The notes beneath the pieces were generated by a model. It was not told the origin of the DNA and did no database searches. It saw only the letters and a program-made list of their open reading frames with translations. A DNA stretch of 64,000 bases, from NCBI RefSeq assembly GCF_004519515.1, contig NZ_CP038145.1, positions 62,001 through 126,000 of the forward strand, given 5' to 3'. The first letter of the stretch is position 1. Each line of letters starts with the position of its first letter. The stretch comes from Actinobacillus indolicus. GTDB taxonomy: Bacteria; Pseudomonadota; Gammaproteobacteria; Enterobacterales; Pasteurellaceae. This document shows, piece after piece, positions 44,922 to 53,080 of this stretch. A program made the position numbers and the translations under genes.

Positions 44922-45562
44922 TAATCTTTATCATCCATTAGATTTTTAGGCACACTTCCGCCAATTGACTGCACAAAACTTTCTCTTTTGAAAACACGGC
45001 TCATATAAGCTTTAACTGCTTTTGCACCAGCCCCTGTGAATTCAACACCTAAGCTACTCATTTTCCAAAGTAGTGGTGCTACATAGCAATCCACTAAACT
45101 AAAATCTTCGCTTAAAAAATAGGTTGAATCTGCAAATACTGGGCCTAAAGCGAGTACTTCTTCTTTGAGTTGATTTAACGCTTTTTGTGCTTCAGGCGTA
45201 GTTGGGTCGCGATCAATAAAATCCATTAATGAATACCAATCATTTTGGATTCTATGCATATTAAGGCGACACTGAGCGCGTAATACAGGATAAACAGGCA
45301 TCAGTGGTGGATGTGGGAAACGTTCATCTAAATATTCCATGATGATTCGAGCATTGGATAAAACCAAATCACGATCAACTAATGTTGGTACTGTTCCACG
45401 TGGATTGACTTCAACTAAATCTTCAGAAATAGAGCCGGGTGCTATATTTTCAATTTCATAAGCCACGCCTTTTTCTGCCAAAACAATTCGTACTTGATGA
45501 CTGTAAATATCTGTTTTTGATGAAAAAAGTGTAGGCACTGAACGTTTATTCGCACTTGTCAT
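44921..45562 (-). CDS. sspA: Stringent starvation protein A
   Basis: A 213-residue GST-fold protein that binds RNA polymerase and affects stress and virulence gene expression. Segment FSSKTDIYSHQVRIVLAEKGV and the cis-Pro-like GTVPTLVDRDLVLSNARIIMEYLDERFPHPPL are typical. There is no evidence of glutathione transferase activity in the family. It is the first gene of sspA-sspB. Confidence 0.95.
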   Translation of the reverse strand: MTSANKRSVPTLFSSKTDIYSHQVRIVLAEKGVAYEIENIAPGSISEDLVEVNPRGTVPTLVDRDLVLSNARIIMEYLDERFPHPPLMPVYPVLRAQCRLNMHRIQNDWYSLMDFIDRDPTTPEAQKALNQLKEEVLALGPVFADSTYFLSEDFSLVDCYVAPLLWKMSSLGVEFTGAGAKAVKAYMSRVFKRESFVQSIGGSVPKNLMDDKD

Positions 45563-45779
45563 TGATTTCTCCCAATAAAAATTCTTATCAAATTTAATCT
45601 TACTATTCTAGCATATCTAATCATATCGGGCATAGTCCTATTTTCTACACCAATACAATTCAGATAATTCCTTAAATTTTATCAACTTATTCATCTAATT
45701 TTGCATAAAACTTTTGACGCTCCAAGCTAAACAGTCTAGGATTTACATACTTAATTTTATCTACCAAGAGGAAATGTAA

Positions 45780-46097
45780 ATGGACAGTAACAAAAAGCAA
45801 TCTTTCCAAGACATGTTGGATTATGTACACCTATATCGCTTAAAAAACAAGCTATTAAGGGAAACCGCTGATAATGATCGTAAAATTCGTGATAATCAGA
45901 AACGTGTGTTACTTTTAGAAAATCTCAATCAATATATTACAGACACGATGTCTGTCGAAGAAATTCGTGCAATTATTCATAATATGCGCGATGACTATGA
46001 AAATCGTGTCGATGATTATATGATTCGTAATGCGGAATTATCGAAAGAACGCCGTGAAATCCGTCGTAAAATGGCTGAGCATACCAGTAAAAAGTAG
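45780..46097 (+). CDS. Conserved-looking small coiled-coil protein, function unknown
   Basis: A 105-residue, highly charged protein without hydrophobic segments or a signal peptide. Heptad-like spacing of Leu/Ile/Met between about residues 18 and 97 predicts one or two long helices, for example KRVLLLENLNQYI and NAELSKERREIRRKM. It has its own upstream spacer of 217 bases, an AGAGGAAATG ribosome site and a terminator, so it looks like a real monocistronic gene. I do not recognise the family. A nucleoid- or nucleic-acid-associated role is conceivable from the charge but not shown. Confidence 0.7.
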   Translation: MDSNKKQSFQDMLDYVHLYRLKNKLLRETADNDRKIRDNQKRVLLLENLNQYITDTMSVEEIRAIIHNMRDDYENRVDDYMIRNAELSKERREIRRKMAEHTSKK

Positions 46098-46142
46098 AAC
46101 GCCTTATTGAAAATAGTCAATTATAAATTGAATAGTGACATA

Positions 46143-46184
46143 AAGGGCTGAGTTCAATGAAATATCGAACTCAGCCCTTTTCTT
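46143..46184. terminator. Terminator between the coiled-coil gene and hisC
   Basis: AAGGGCTGAGTTC (46143-46155) pairs with GAACTCAGCCCTT (46167-46179), with tail TTCTTTTAT on the plus strand. It is in a convergent spacer, and the plus-strand direction has the better T-run. Confidence 0.88.
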
Positions 46185-46228
46185 TTATCGGTAAATTCTT
46201 TTCAGCATAAATATGCTGTTATATAGCG

Positions 46229-47326
46229 TTACAATTGTAATACTTTTGATAACGCGTCAAAGAAACGGTCATTCTCTTCTGGCAACCCGATACTCACACG
46301 AAGATGATTTGGCATACCATAACCTGCAATCGGACGAACGATCACGCCTTCGTGCAACAACGCCTGATAAATCGGCTGTGCCGGCTGTTTTAAATCTACC
46401 GTAATAAAATTACCTTTCGATGGAATGTATTCCAACTGATTTTCCTTAAAAAATGCTTCATAACGCTTCATTTCATTGCGGTTATTTTCTGCCACTTTCG
46501 CAATAAAATCATCATCTTGAGCAACTGCAATCGCAGCCGCTAGCGCAAGACTATTACAGTTAAACGGCTGACGAACACGATTTAATAAATCCGCAATTTC
46601 AGGGTTCGAAACTGCATAACCAATACGTAAACCCGCCAAACCATAGGCTTTAGATAACGAACGAGAAACGATTAAATTCGGATATTTTTGCACTAAAGCA
46701 AACGAATCTAACCGCTCGGCAGGATCGGTAAATTCTGTATAAGCTTCATCCAATACCACAATCACATTCACAGGCACTTTGGCTAAAAAGCGCTCAATTT
46801 CTTGCTGAGATAAAAAATTCCCCGTTGGGTTATTGGGGTTCGCGATATAAATCAACTTGGTTTTATCATTAATCGCCTGCTCAAACGCCCCCAAATCGTG
46901 TCCCCAATCTTTTGCAGGGATTTCGCGTGCCACCGCATTAATCGCTTTGGTGACAAGCGGATAGACAATAAAGGCATATTGTGAATAGATAATTTCATCT
47001 TTTTCACTCGCAAACGTATGGGCAAACAGCTCAAGTAGATCATTTGAGCCATTTCCTAACGTAATTTGGTTCGGTTGAACCCCAAACTTTTTCGCAATGG
47101 TCGCTTTCAGCTCAAAACCATTGGCATCAGGATAGCGAGTTAAATCATTCAACTGCTTTAAAATCGCTTGTTTCGCACTTTCAGGAAAACCAAACGGGTT
47201 TTCATTGGAAGCAAGTTTCACAATATTTGAAATTCCAAGCTCACGCTCAAGTTCTTCAATCGGCTTCCCTGCTTGATAAGGGGCAAGGGTTTTCACGCCC
47301 TCATTGGCGATGTTGATAAATTGCAT
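46229..47326 (-). CDS. hisC: Histidinol-phosphate aminotransferase
   Basis: A 365-residue PLP-dependent class II aminotransferase. The PLP lysine lies in SRSLSKAYGLAGLRIGY; ANPNNPTGN and VVLDEAYTEF are further cofactor contacts. It acts in histidine synthesis and may also transaminate aromatic precursors. It lies 32 bases after serC on the same strand and away from a his operon, as with the second hisC copy of H. influenzae. Confidence 0.93.
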   Translation of the reverse strand: MQFINIANEGVKTLAPYQAGKPIEELERELGISNIVKLASNENPFGFPESAKQAILKQLNDLTRYPDANGFELKATIAKKFGVQPNQITLGNGSNDLLELFAHTFASEKDEIIYSQYAFIVYPLVTKAINAVAREIPAKDWGHDLGAFEQAINDKTKLIYIANPNNPTGNFLSQQEIERFLAKVPVNVIVVLDEAYTEFTDPAERLDSFALVQKYPNLIVSRSLSKAYGLAGLRIGYAVSNPEIADLLNRVRQPFNCNSLALAAAIAVAQDDDFIAKVAENNRNEMKRYEAFFKENQLEYIPSKGNFITVDLKQPAQPIYQALLHEGVIVRPIAGYGMPNHLRVSIGLPEENDRFFDALSKVLQL

Positions 47327-47358
47327 AATTCTTTCCTAAACAAAAATAAGTTCAAACC

Positions 47359-48441
47359 CTATTGGTTTTCTTGCTCAAACTTCTGCATAAACGCAATCAA
47401 CGCTTGTACGCCTTCAATCGGCATGGCGTTATAGATTGACGCTCGCATACCGCCTAACACTTTGTGACCTTTTAAGGCTTGTAATCCGCAAGCGGTCGCT
47501 TCCGCTACAAATTTTGCATTAAGTTCGTCGTTGCCTGTAGTAAAGGTGACATTCATTAAAGAGCGGTTCGCTTTAGCGACCGTATTGCGATAGAAATTGC
47601 TGTTATCAAGATAGCGATAAAGCAGTTCCGCTTTGGCTTGATTGCGTTTTTCCATTTCAGCTAAACCGCCTAGCTCAAGCAGATGTTTAAAGACCAATGA
47701 ACAGAGATACCAAGCAAATGTTGGTGGGGTGTTGATCATTGAATCATTGTTAGCTTGGGTTTCGTAATTCCAAATAGATGGCGTTGCTTTGCGAGCCTTG
47801 CCAATCAAGTCTTCACGCACAATCACAAGCGTGATCCCCGCAGGACCTAAATTCTTTTGTGCGCCAGCATAAATGATACCAAATTTGCTGATGTCAATAC
47901 GGCGAGCCAGAATGTTAGACGACATATCCGCCACTAACACTGCATTGCCTACTTTCGGCTCATCAAAAATTTCCACACCGCTAATGGTTTCGTTCGGGCA
48001 GTAATGAACGTAGTCGTACTGCTCTGCAATCTCGCTAAAATCAAGGTTGCCCACTTTAAGTTCATCACCCTGCTCTAAAATATTGATTTCATCAATTTCA
48101 CAGAAATTGCGAGCTTCTTTTGCTGCTGTTGCTGACCAGTGTCCGCTGGTTAAGTAAAGTGCTTTGCCTTTTTCGCCGATTAAGTTCATCGGAATTGCCG
48201 CAAACTGCCCTCTCGCACCGCCTTGTAGGAATAAAATTTTGTAGTTTTCAGGAATGTTATATAGCTTACGGAAATCTTGTTCACATTCTGCAATCATTTC
48301 CATAAACAATTTGCCACGATGGCTCACTTCCATTACTGAAGTCTGTTGATTTTGCCAATTCAACAATTCTGCTTGTGCTTTTTCTAATACGGCAGTCGGC
48401 ATCATCGCCGGGCCTGCACTGAAATTATAAACTTGTGTCAT
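47359..48441 (-). CDS. serC: Phosphoserine aminotransferase
   Basis: A 360-residue PLP enzyme (E. coli SerC: 362) of serine synthesis that also acts in the pyridoxal phosphate pathway. The start VYNFSAGPAMMPTAVLEKA is the family signature; the PLP lysine is in IIYAGAQKNLGPAGIT. Its transcript continues into hisC. An AGAGGCAAACAC stretch precedes the ATG. Confidence 0.96.
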   Translation of the reverse strand: MTQVYNFSAGPAMMPTAVLEKAQAELLNWQNQQTSVMEVSHRGKLFMEMIAECEQDFRKLYNIPENYKILFLQGGARGQFAAIPMNLIGEKGKALYLTSGHWSATAAKEARNFCEIDEINILEQGDELKVGNLDFSEIAEQYDYVHYCPNETISGVEIFDEPKVGNAVLVADMSSNILARRIDISKFGIIYAGAQKNLGPAGITLVIVREDLIGKARKATPSIWNYETQANNDSMINTPPTFAWYLCSLVFKHLLELGGLAEMEKRNQAKAELLYRYLDNSNFYRNTVAKANRSLMNVTFTTGNDELNAKFVAEATACGLQALKGHKVLGGMRASIYNAMPIEGVQALIAFMQKFEQENQ

Positions 48442-48507
48442 TGTGTTTGCCTCTTATAAAAAATGGTGCTTTGCATTCTAGCGGAAATATGGGGTGTGTC
48501 AAAACAT

Positions 48508-49827
48508 TCACACGTTCGCCATAATTTCTTCAATCTCCCCAATCTCCTTCGGCACGCCAGATGTGAGATTTTTGTTGCCATATTCGGTGATTAAGAGATT
48601 ATCTTCAATTCGGATACCAATGCCTTTATATTGCTCTGGCACATCGGCATCTTTCGGGATATATAATCCCGGTTCAACGGTAAGCACCATACCGATTTCA
48701 AGCGGTCGATCTCGTTCATTGCCGTAGTCGCCGACATCGTGGACATCTAAGCCTAACCAATGCCCTAAGCCGTGCATATAAAATTGTCGATAGGCTTTAT
48801 TCTCAATTAATTCATCTACATTGCCTTTTAATATGCCTAAACGCACCATTCCTTCTGTCATAATACGCACAGCTTTGTCGTTAGCCAGTTTGATTGAACT
48901 TTGCGGTACAAGCAGTTTGGTCGCTTCTTTTAAGGCTTCCAAAACAATTTCATACACTTCTTTCTGAGCCGTAGAAAATTTGCCATTGATAGGAATAGTT
49001 CGGGTGATGTCGCCTGCATACATTGCAAACTCTGCCCCAGCATCAATTAACAGTAAATCTCCGTCTTTTAACACCTGATCGTTCTCGTTGTAGTGCAAAA
49101 TGCACGCATTATCGCCCCCTGCAATAATTTGATTGTAGGACGCAAAGCGAGAGCCAAAACGAGAAAATTCGTGTTGGATTTCCCCTTCGATTTCCATTTC
49201 GTAACGATTTGGGCGAGTTTGTTTCATTGCTCGTAAATGTCCAAAGGCTGAAATTTGGCAGGCTTGTTGTAATAAGGCAATTTCGGCTTCGGACTTGAAC
49301 AATCGCATTTCAGAGAGTATCGGTTGCCAATCAATCAAGGCTGTTGGGGCTTTTTTACGGCTTACGGTGATGGCATCAAGGGTTGTAAAAACAATCTGAT
49401 CGCCCCACGCTTGCACATTTCTTGCGTAGTAACAAGCGGTCAAATCTGTCCATTTTTCTGCAAGAATGGTTTGAATATCGTCGATGTCATAGGCTTTATC
49501 GATATTTAACGTCTGCGGTGCGACTTCAACGCCTAAACGGCGACCATTCCACGTTTCCATTAGTGGATCTTTTTTGCGTAAAAAAATCAAGCTCTCACAC
49601 TGCCCTGCTTTTTTCAGCAACACCAACGCTGATTTTGGTTCAGCAAATCCCGTGAGATACCAAAAATAACTGTCTGGGCGGAATAAATAGTCGCAGTCGT
49701 TATTGCGACGCTTTTCTGTTTCGGTAAAGACAATCAAGGTTGAGTTGTCTTGCATTTGTTCAAACAAACGCTGACGACGAGTGTGAAATTCTTCTTGGGG
49801 GAGTTTTTGTAAATAGGCGAGATCCAT
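48508..49827 (-). CDS. pepP: Xaa-Pro aminopeptidase
   Basis: A 439-residue manganese enzyme (E. coli PepP: 441) that removes N-terminal residues preceding proline. Metal ligands are seen in LLIDAGAEFAMYAGDITRT (two Asp), MHGLGHWLGLDVHD (His), TVEPGLYIP (Glu) and IRIEDN (Glu). I choose ATG 49827 (MDLAYL) since AAGGA lies 6 bases upstream; the open frame starts at 49833. An exact uptake signal lies inside the gene. Confidence 0.95.
   Translation of the reverse strand: MDLAYLQKLPQEEFHTRRQRLFEQMQDNSTLIVFTETEKRRNNDCDYLFRPDSYFWYLTGFAEPKSALVLLKKAGQCESLIFLRKKDPLMETWNGRRLGVEVAPQTLNIDKAYDIDDIQTILAEKWTDLTACYYARNVQAWGDQIVFTTLDAITVSRKKAPTALIDWQPILSEMRLFKSEAEIALLQQACQISAFGHLRAMKQTRPNRYEMEIEGEIQHEFSRFGSRFASYNQIIAGGDNACILHYNENDQVLKDGDLLLIDAGAEFAMYAGDITRTIPINGKFSTAQKEVYEIVLEALKEATKLLVPQSSIKLANDKAVRIMTEGMVRLGILKGNVDELIENKAYRQFYMHGLGHWLGLDVHDVGDYGNERDRPLEIGMVLTVEPGLYIPKDADVPEQYKGIGIRIEDNLLITEYGNKNLTSGVPKEIGEIEEIMANV
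49432..49440 (+). repeat. DNA uptake signal sequence, Apl type
   Basis: Exact core followed by CAAATC inside the N-terminal domain of pepP; no AT-rich TTGCAAA partner is adjacent. Confidence 0.75.
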
Positions 49828-49948
49828 AACCATTCCTTAAAATTGATTTTTGAACATTAATAAGCATACCTATCTTCACTGAAATTGACAAATGTTATAG
49901 ACATTTTATTAGCATAGACAGAAAATAGTTTTATTTGAGGAAAACACT

Positions 49949-50725
49949 ATGGCAACCATTCAGCAATTTTTAGACATCGTTGAGCGTTTACGCGACAAAG
50001 AAACTGGCTGTCCTTGGGATATTAAACAGACCTTTGACACCATGCTACCGAATCTATTGGAAGAAACCTATGAAGTCTCAGAAGCAATTCATACAAAAGA
50101 TCGTACCGCTTTGCGTGAAGAATTAGGCGATCTGTTGCTACAAGTGGTATTTCTTAGCCAATTAGCCAAAGAAGAAGGAACCTTTACCTTTGAGGATGTA
50201 CTAAGCGATATCCACGACAAACTGATTTATCGCCACCCACATGTTTTTGGGAACACTACTGCTACAAACAGTGAAGAAGCCCTACAAAACTGGGAAGCAC
50301 AAAAAGCCAAAGAGAAAGAAGCAAAACAGCAAACGTCTATATTAGATGATCTGCCTTTTGCTCTGCCTGCCCTTACTCGTGCAGACAAATTGCAAAAGCG
50401 TTGTGCTAAAGTCGGTTTTGACTGGGATAATCCGCAAGATGTTTTTGCCAAAGTGGAAGAAGAGCTGGAAGAAGTTAGAGAAGAAATTCGACAACAGCAG
50501 CCCGAAAAATTAGCGGAAGAATTAGGCGATTTGCTATTTGCGACAGTAAATCTTTGTCGTCATCACAAAATTGACTCAGAAACCGCACTTCGCAATGCGA
50601 ATGTAAAATTTGAAAATCGATTCAGAAAAGTAGAGCAACACCTTATACAACAAGGCAAAAAACCTGAACAATGTACTTTAACTGAATTAGATTTTATTTG
50701 GAATGAAATAAAAAAAGTGGAATAA
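49949..50725 (+). CDS. mazG: Nucleoside triphosphate pyrophosphohydrolase MazG
   Basis: A 258-residue enzyme (E. coli: 263) with two MazG domains in tandem. Each has the EExxE...ExxD magnesium motif: EETYEVSEAI with EELGDLLLQVV, and EEELEEVREEI with EELGDLLFATV. It hydrolyses non-canonical or excess NTPs to NMP and PPi. No mazEF toxin-antitoxin genes are nearby. TTGAGGAAAA precedes the ATG. Confidence 0.95.
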   Translation: MATIQQFLDIVERLRDKETGCPWDIKQTFDTMLPNLLEETYEVSEAIHTKDRTALREELGDLLLQVVFLSQLAKEEGTFTFEDVLSDIHDKLIYRHPHVFGNTTATNSEEALQNWEAQKAKEKEAKQQTSILDDLPFALPALTRADKLQKRCAKVGFDWDNPQDVFAKVEEELEEVREEIRQQQPEKLAEELGDLLFATVNLCRHHKIDSETALRNANVKFENRFRKVEQHLIQQGKKPEQCTLTELDFIWNEIKKVE

Positions 50726-50780
50726 ATTGACAAAATTCGGTAAAGTGTCGGGTTAGATTAGTTTGTGTAAAGAAATAACC

Positions 50781-50801
50781 ATAAACTATAAACTATAAAT
50801 A
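50781..50801 (+). repeat. Short tandem heptamer in the cpxR promoter region
   Basis: ATAAACT is present twice in tandem, followed by ATAAATA, then TAATATTAG. The tract gives several overlapping -10-like hexamers 30-50 bases before cpxR. Confidence 0.6.
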
Positions 50802-50830
50802 TAATATTAGATGGAATAGGAAATAGAGCT

Positions 50831-51556
50831 ATGCCAAAAATTTTACTTGTTGATGATGACATTGATTTAACAGAACTTCTTGCTGAGTTACTTTCACTTG
50901 AGGGTTTTGATATTCATACGGTACATAATGGTCAGGAAGCATTAAATGAGTTAGAGCTTCAGACTTATGATTTAATTCTACTTGATGTCATGATGCCTGT
51001 ACTTAATGGTATTGAAACCTTAAAGCAAGTAAGACAAAAATATTCCACCCCGGTACTTATGCTAAGTGCGCGTGATGATGAAATTGATAGGGTTTTGGGA
51101 TTGGAATTAGGTGCCGATGATTATTTACCAAAACCATTTAATGACCGAGAATTAGTCGCCCGTATTAAAGCTATTTTACGTCGTTCTGCAACGATAAAAC
51201 CTACCAGTGTATCAGAGGCATTTATTGATCATAATGCCGAAGATGATCGTAAACATCTTCAATTTGGTGGTGTTGAATTACACCCTGGTCGTCAACAAGC
51301 AATTTTTGAGGGCAAAGATCTCGATCTTACTGGTACCGAATTTGCTCTATTACAAATTTTAATGCGTAACCCAGGGCAAATTCTTTCACGTGAATTGCTC
51401 AGTTTAGAAATCTTAGGAAAACGCTTAACACCGTACGATCGTGCTATTGATATGCATATTTCTAATTTACGCAAAAAACTTCCTGAGCGTAATGATGACT
51501 TACCTTGGTTTAAAACCCTACGTGGACGTGGATATTTACTTGTCACAGAAAAATAA
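50831..51556 (+). CDS. cpxR: Envelope-stress response regulator CpxR
   Basis: A 241-residue OmpR-type regulator. The receiver domain has the acidic pocket KILLVDDDID, phospho-acceptor Asp52 in LILLDVMMPV and Lys in DYLPKPFNDREL. The C-terminal winged helix (about residues 140-238) ends GRGYLL. It is the output of the Cpx system, which responds to misfolded envelope proteins. Unlike the usual tight cpxRA overlap, 70 bases with a hairpin separate it from cpxA. Confidence 0.94.
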   Translation: MPKILLVDDDIDLTELLAELLSLEGFDIHTVHNGQEALNELELQTYDLILLDVMMPVLNGIETLKQVRQKYSTPVLMLSARDDEIDRVLGLELGADDYLPKPFNDRELVARIKAILRRSATIKPTSVSEAFIDHNAEDDRKHLQFGGVELHPGRQQAIFEGKDLDLTGTEFALLQILMRNPGQILSRELLSLEILGKRLTPYDRAIDMHISNLRKKLPERNDDLPWFKTLRGRGYLLVTEK

Positions 51557-51571
51557 ATAGCACTGAACATA

Positions 51572-51606
51572 AAATCCCTCACTCTGCTTGCATTGTTGAG
51601 GGATTT
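51572..51606 (+). terminator. Terminator-like hairpin between cpxR and cpxA
   Basis: AAATCCCTCA (51572-51581) pairs with TGAGGGATTT (51597-51606) around a 15-base loop, followed by ATTATTTA. The stem is strong but the T-run is short, so partial termination is more likely than complete. Confidence 0.7.
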
Positions 51607-51626
51607 ATTATTTAGCGAGGTCTATT

Positions 51627-53003
51627 ATGTTAAAACTCCGAAATTTTAGAACTTATCTTGCCTATCAAATATTTGCATCTTTTATGATCATAATTGCCAT
51701 TGTGCTAACCTTGGCTATTTTACTACCAAAATTGGATGCACGGATTTTCAAAAAAATTGAAGATTCTCAATTTCGTTTTATGGTGCAAGAAACTAAATAC
51801 GTGGAACAAGAATATAATTTAGATGAAATCTCTCGTCGTAACTTATCTGTCACCTCTGTTAATGGATTTGAAATTATTTTAGTAGATCCCATCACGTCAC
51901 ATATAGCAGGAATGAGGGACCAGAATTTAGATGAATTCTATGTATTTATGTATAAAGCGAGAAATTACTATTCACCTTTCCAAAGACGTTTTGATGATAT
52001 TGAATTTTATGGACCTTTTTTAGCTCGTTCTGATAATAAACAATACAATCTCTACTTTATGAAAAAAGTAGACGCTCAGCGAGAATATATCAACGATATG
52101 TTTGACTCACCTTGGCTAATCTTTGTACTGCTTTTACTTGTGAGTATTCCTATTATGCTTTGGTTATCTCACCGAATCGCAAAACCCGTTAAAGCATTAC
52201 GTCTAGCGGCTGATGCCGTAGCTCGAGGAAATTTATCTGTTAACCCTAAACTTGAAACCGAAGGGATTATGGAACTCCGCCAAGTTGGAACAAGTTTTAA
52301 TCAAATGATCATTGCCTTAGAACGTTTAAGCAGTTATCAGCAAAGGCTTATTTCAGATATTTCTCATGAATTAAAAACGCCTTTAACCCGTATGCAATTA
52401 TCTCTTTCCCTACTCCGCCGTAGAAATGGAGAATCTAGCGAAATTACACGTATTGAAGGTGAAATTCAAAAATTGGATACGATGATTCATGACCTACTTG
52501 CATTATCAAGAAAGGAAAGTGATCACCATCTAAAACGTGAAGTCTTTCCTATTCACAAAATTTGGGATGAAGTGTTTGAAGACGCTAAATTTGAATTAGA
52601 GCAAAGTGGCTTTGAATTTGTCATTAGCCAACGCATTTTGCATCCAGAACGCTACTTTATTAATGGCAGTGTCGCTCTACTTTCAAGTGCAATTGAAAAT
52701 GTTATTCGCAATGCGAAAAAATATGCAAAATCCACCGTCAAAATTATGTGTTACATTGATTCCAATAGTCTCTACCTTTTAGTGGATGATGATGGTGAAG
52801 GTGTTCCAGAAGACCAATATGAAGAAATCTTCCGACCATTTTATCGAGTACAAGAAGACAGAGCTCGCCAAACAGGTGGAACTGGACTTGGATTGTCAAT
52901 TGTTGCCAATGCCATGCAACAACATCACGGCTCTGTAAAAGCAGAAAAAAGCACGTTAGGTGGTTTAAGAGTCAGACTACAATTACCACTTTGGTTTGGA
53001 TAA
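51627..53003 (+). CDS. cpxA: Envelope-stress sensor histidine kinase CpxA
   Basis: A 458-residue inner-membrane kinase (E. coli: 457). It has a first membrane helix (about 12-33), a periplasmic sensor, a second helix (about 163-185), then HAMP. The phospho-acceptor His247 lies in ISDISHELKTPLTR; ATP-binding boxes are ENVIRNAKKYA, VDDDGEGVPE and GGTGLGLSIV. GCGAGGTC precedes the ATG. An inverted pair of uptake signals follows as terminator. Confidence 0.95.
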   Translation: MLKLRNFRTYLAYQIFASFMIIIAIVLTLAILLPKLDARIFKKIEDSQFRFMVQETKYVEQEYNLDEISRRNLSVTSVNGFEIILVDPITSHIAGMRDQNLDEFYVFMYKARNYYSPFQRRFDDIEFYGPFLARSDNKQYNLYFMKKVDAQREYINDMFDSPWLIFVLLLLVSIPIMLWLSHRIAKPVKALRLAADAVARGNLSVNPKLETEGIMELRQVGTSFNQMIIALERLSSYQQRLISDISHELKTPLTRMQLSLSLLRRRNGESSEITRIEGEIQKLDTMIHDLLALSRKESDHHLKREVFPIHKIWDEVFEDAKFELEQSGFEFVISQRILHPERYFINGSVALLSSAIENVIRNAKKYAKSTVKIMCYIDSNSLYLLVDDDGEGVPEDQYEEIFRPFYRVQEDRARQTGGTGLGLSIVANAMQQHHGSVKAEKSTLGGLRVRLQLPLWFG

Positions 53004-53020
53004 TCTCTTTCATGTAAAAC

Positions 53021-53068
53021 AACAAGCGGTGAGATTTGCAAAATATTTTACAAATCCGACCGCTTGTT
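53021..53068. terminator. Inverted uptake-signal pair acting as terminator after cpxA
   Basis: ACAAGCGGT (53022-53030) and ACCGCTTGT (53059-53067) are exact inverted cores. Together with ATTTGCAAAATATTTTACAAAT between them they form a long hairpin. Such pairs commonly double as terminators in Pasteurellaceae. It lies between convergent cpxA and the BCCT gene. Confidence 0.85.
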
Positions 53069-53070
53069 GA
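53032..53070 (+). repeat. 39-bp direct repeat, left copy
   Basis: Begins AGATTTGCAAAATATTTTAC and ends CCGCTTGTTGA. It is identical over all 39 bases to 57379-57417 in the same orientation; the bases outside differ at both ends. It overlaps the right half of the inverted uptake-signal pair. Confidence 0.95.
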
Positions 53071-53080
53071 TACGTTCATG

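Noticed and set aside
50742..50770. CpxR autoregulatory box before cpxR
   Set aside because: Two GTAAA pentamers are present, but about 22 bases apart instead of the usual 4-8, so the match is not convincing.
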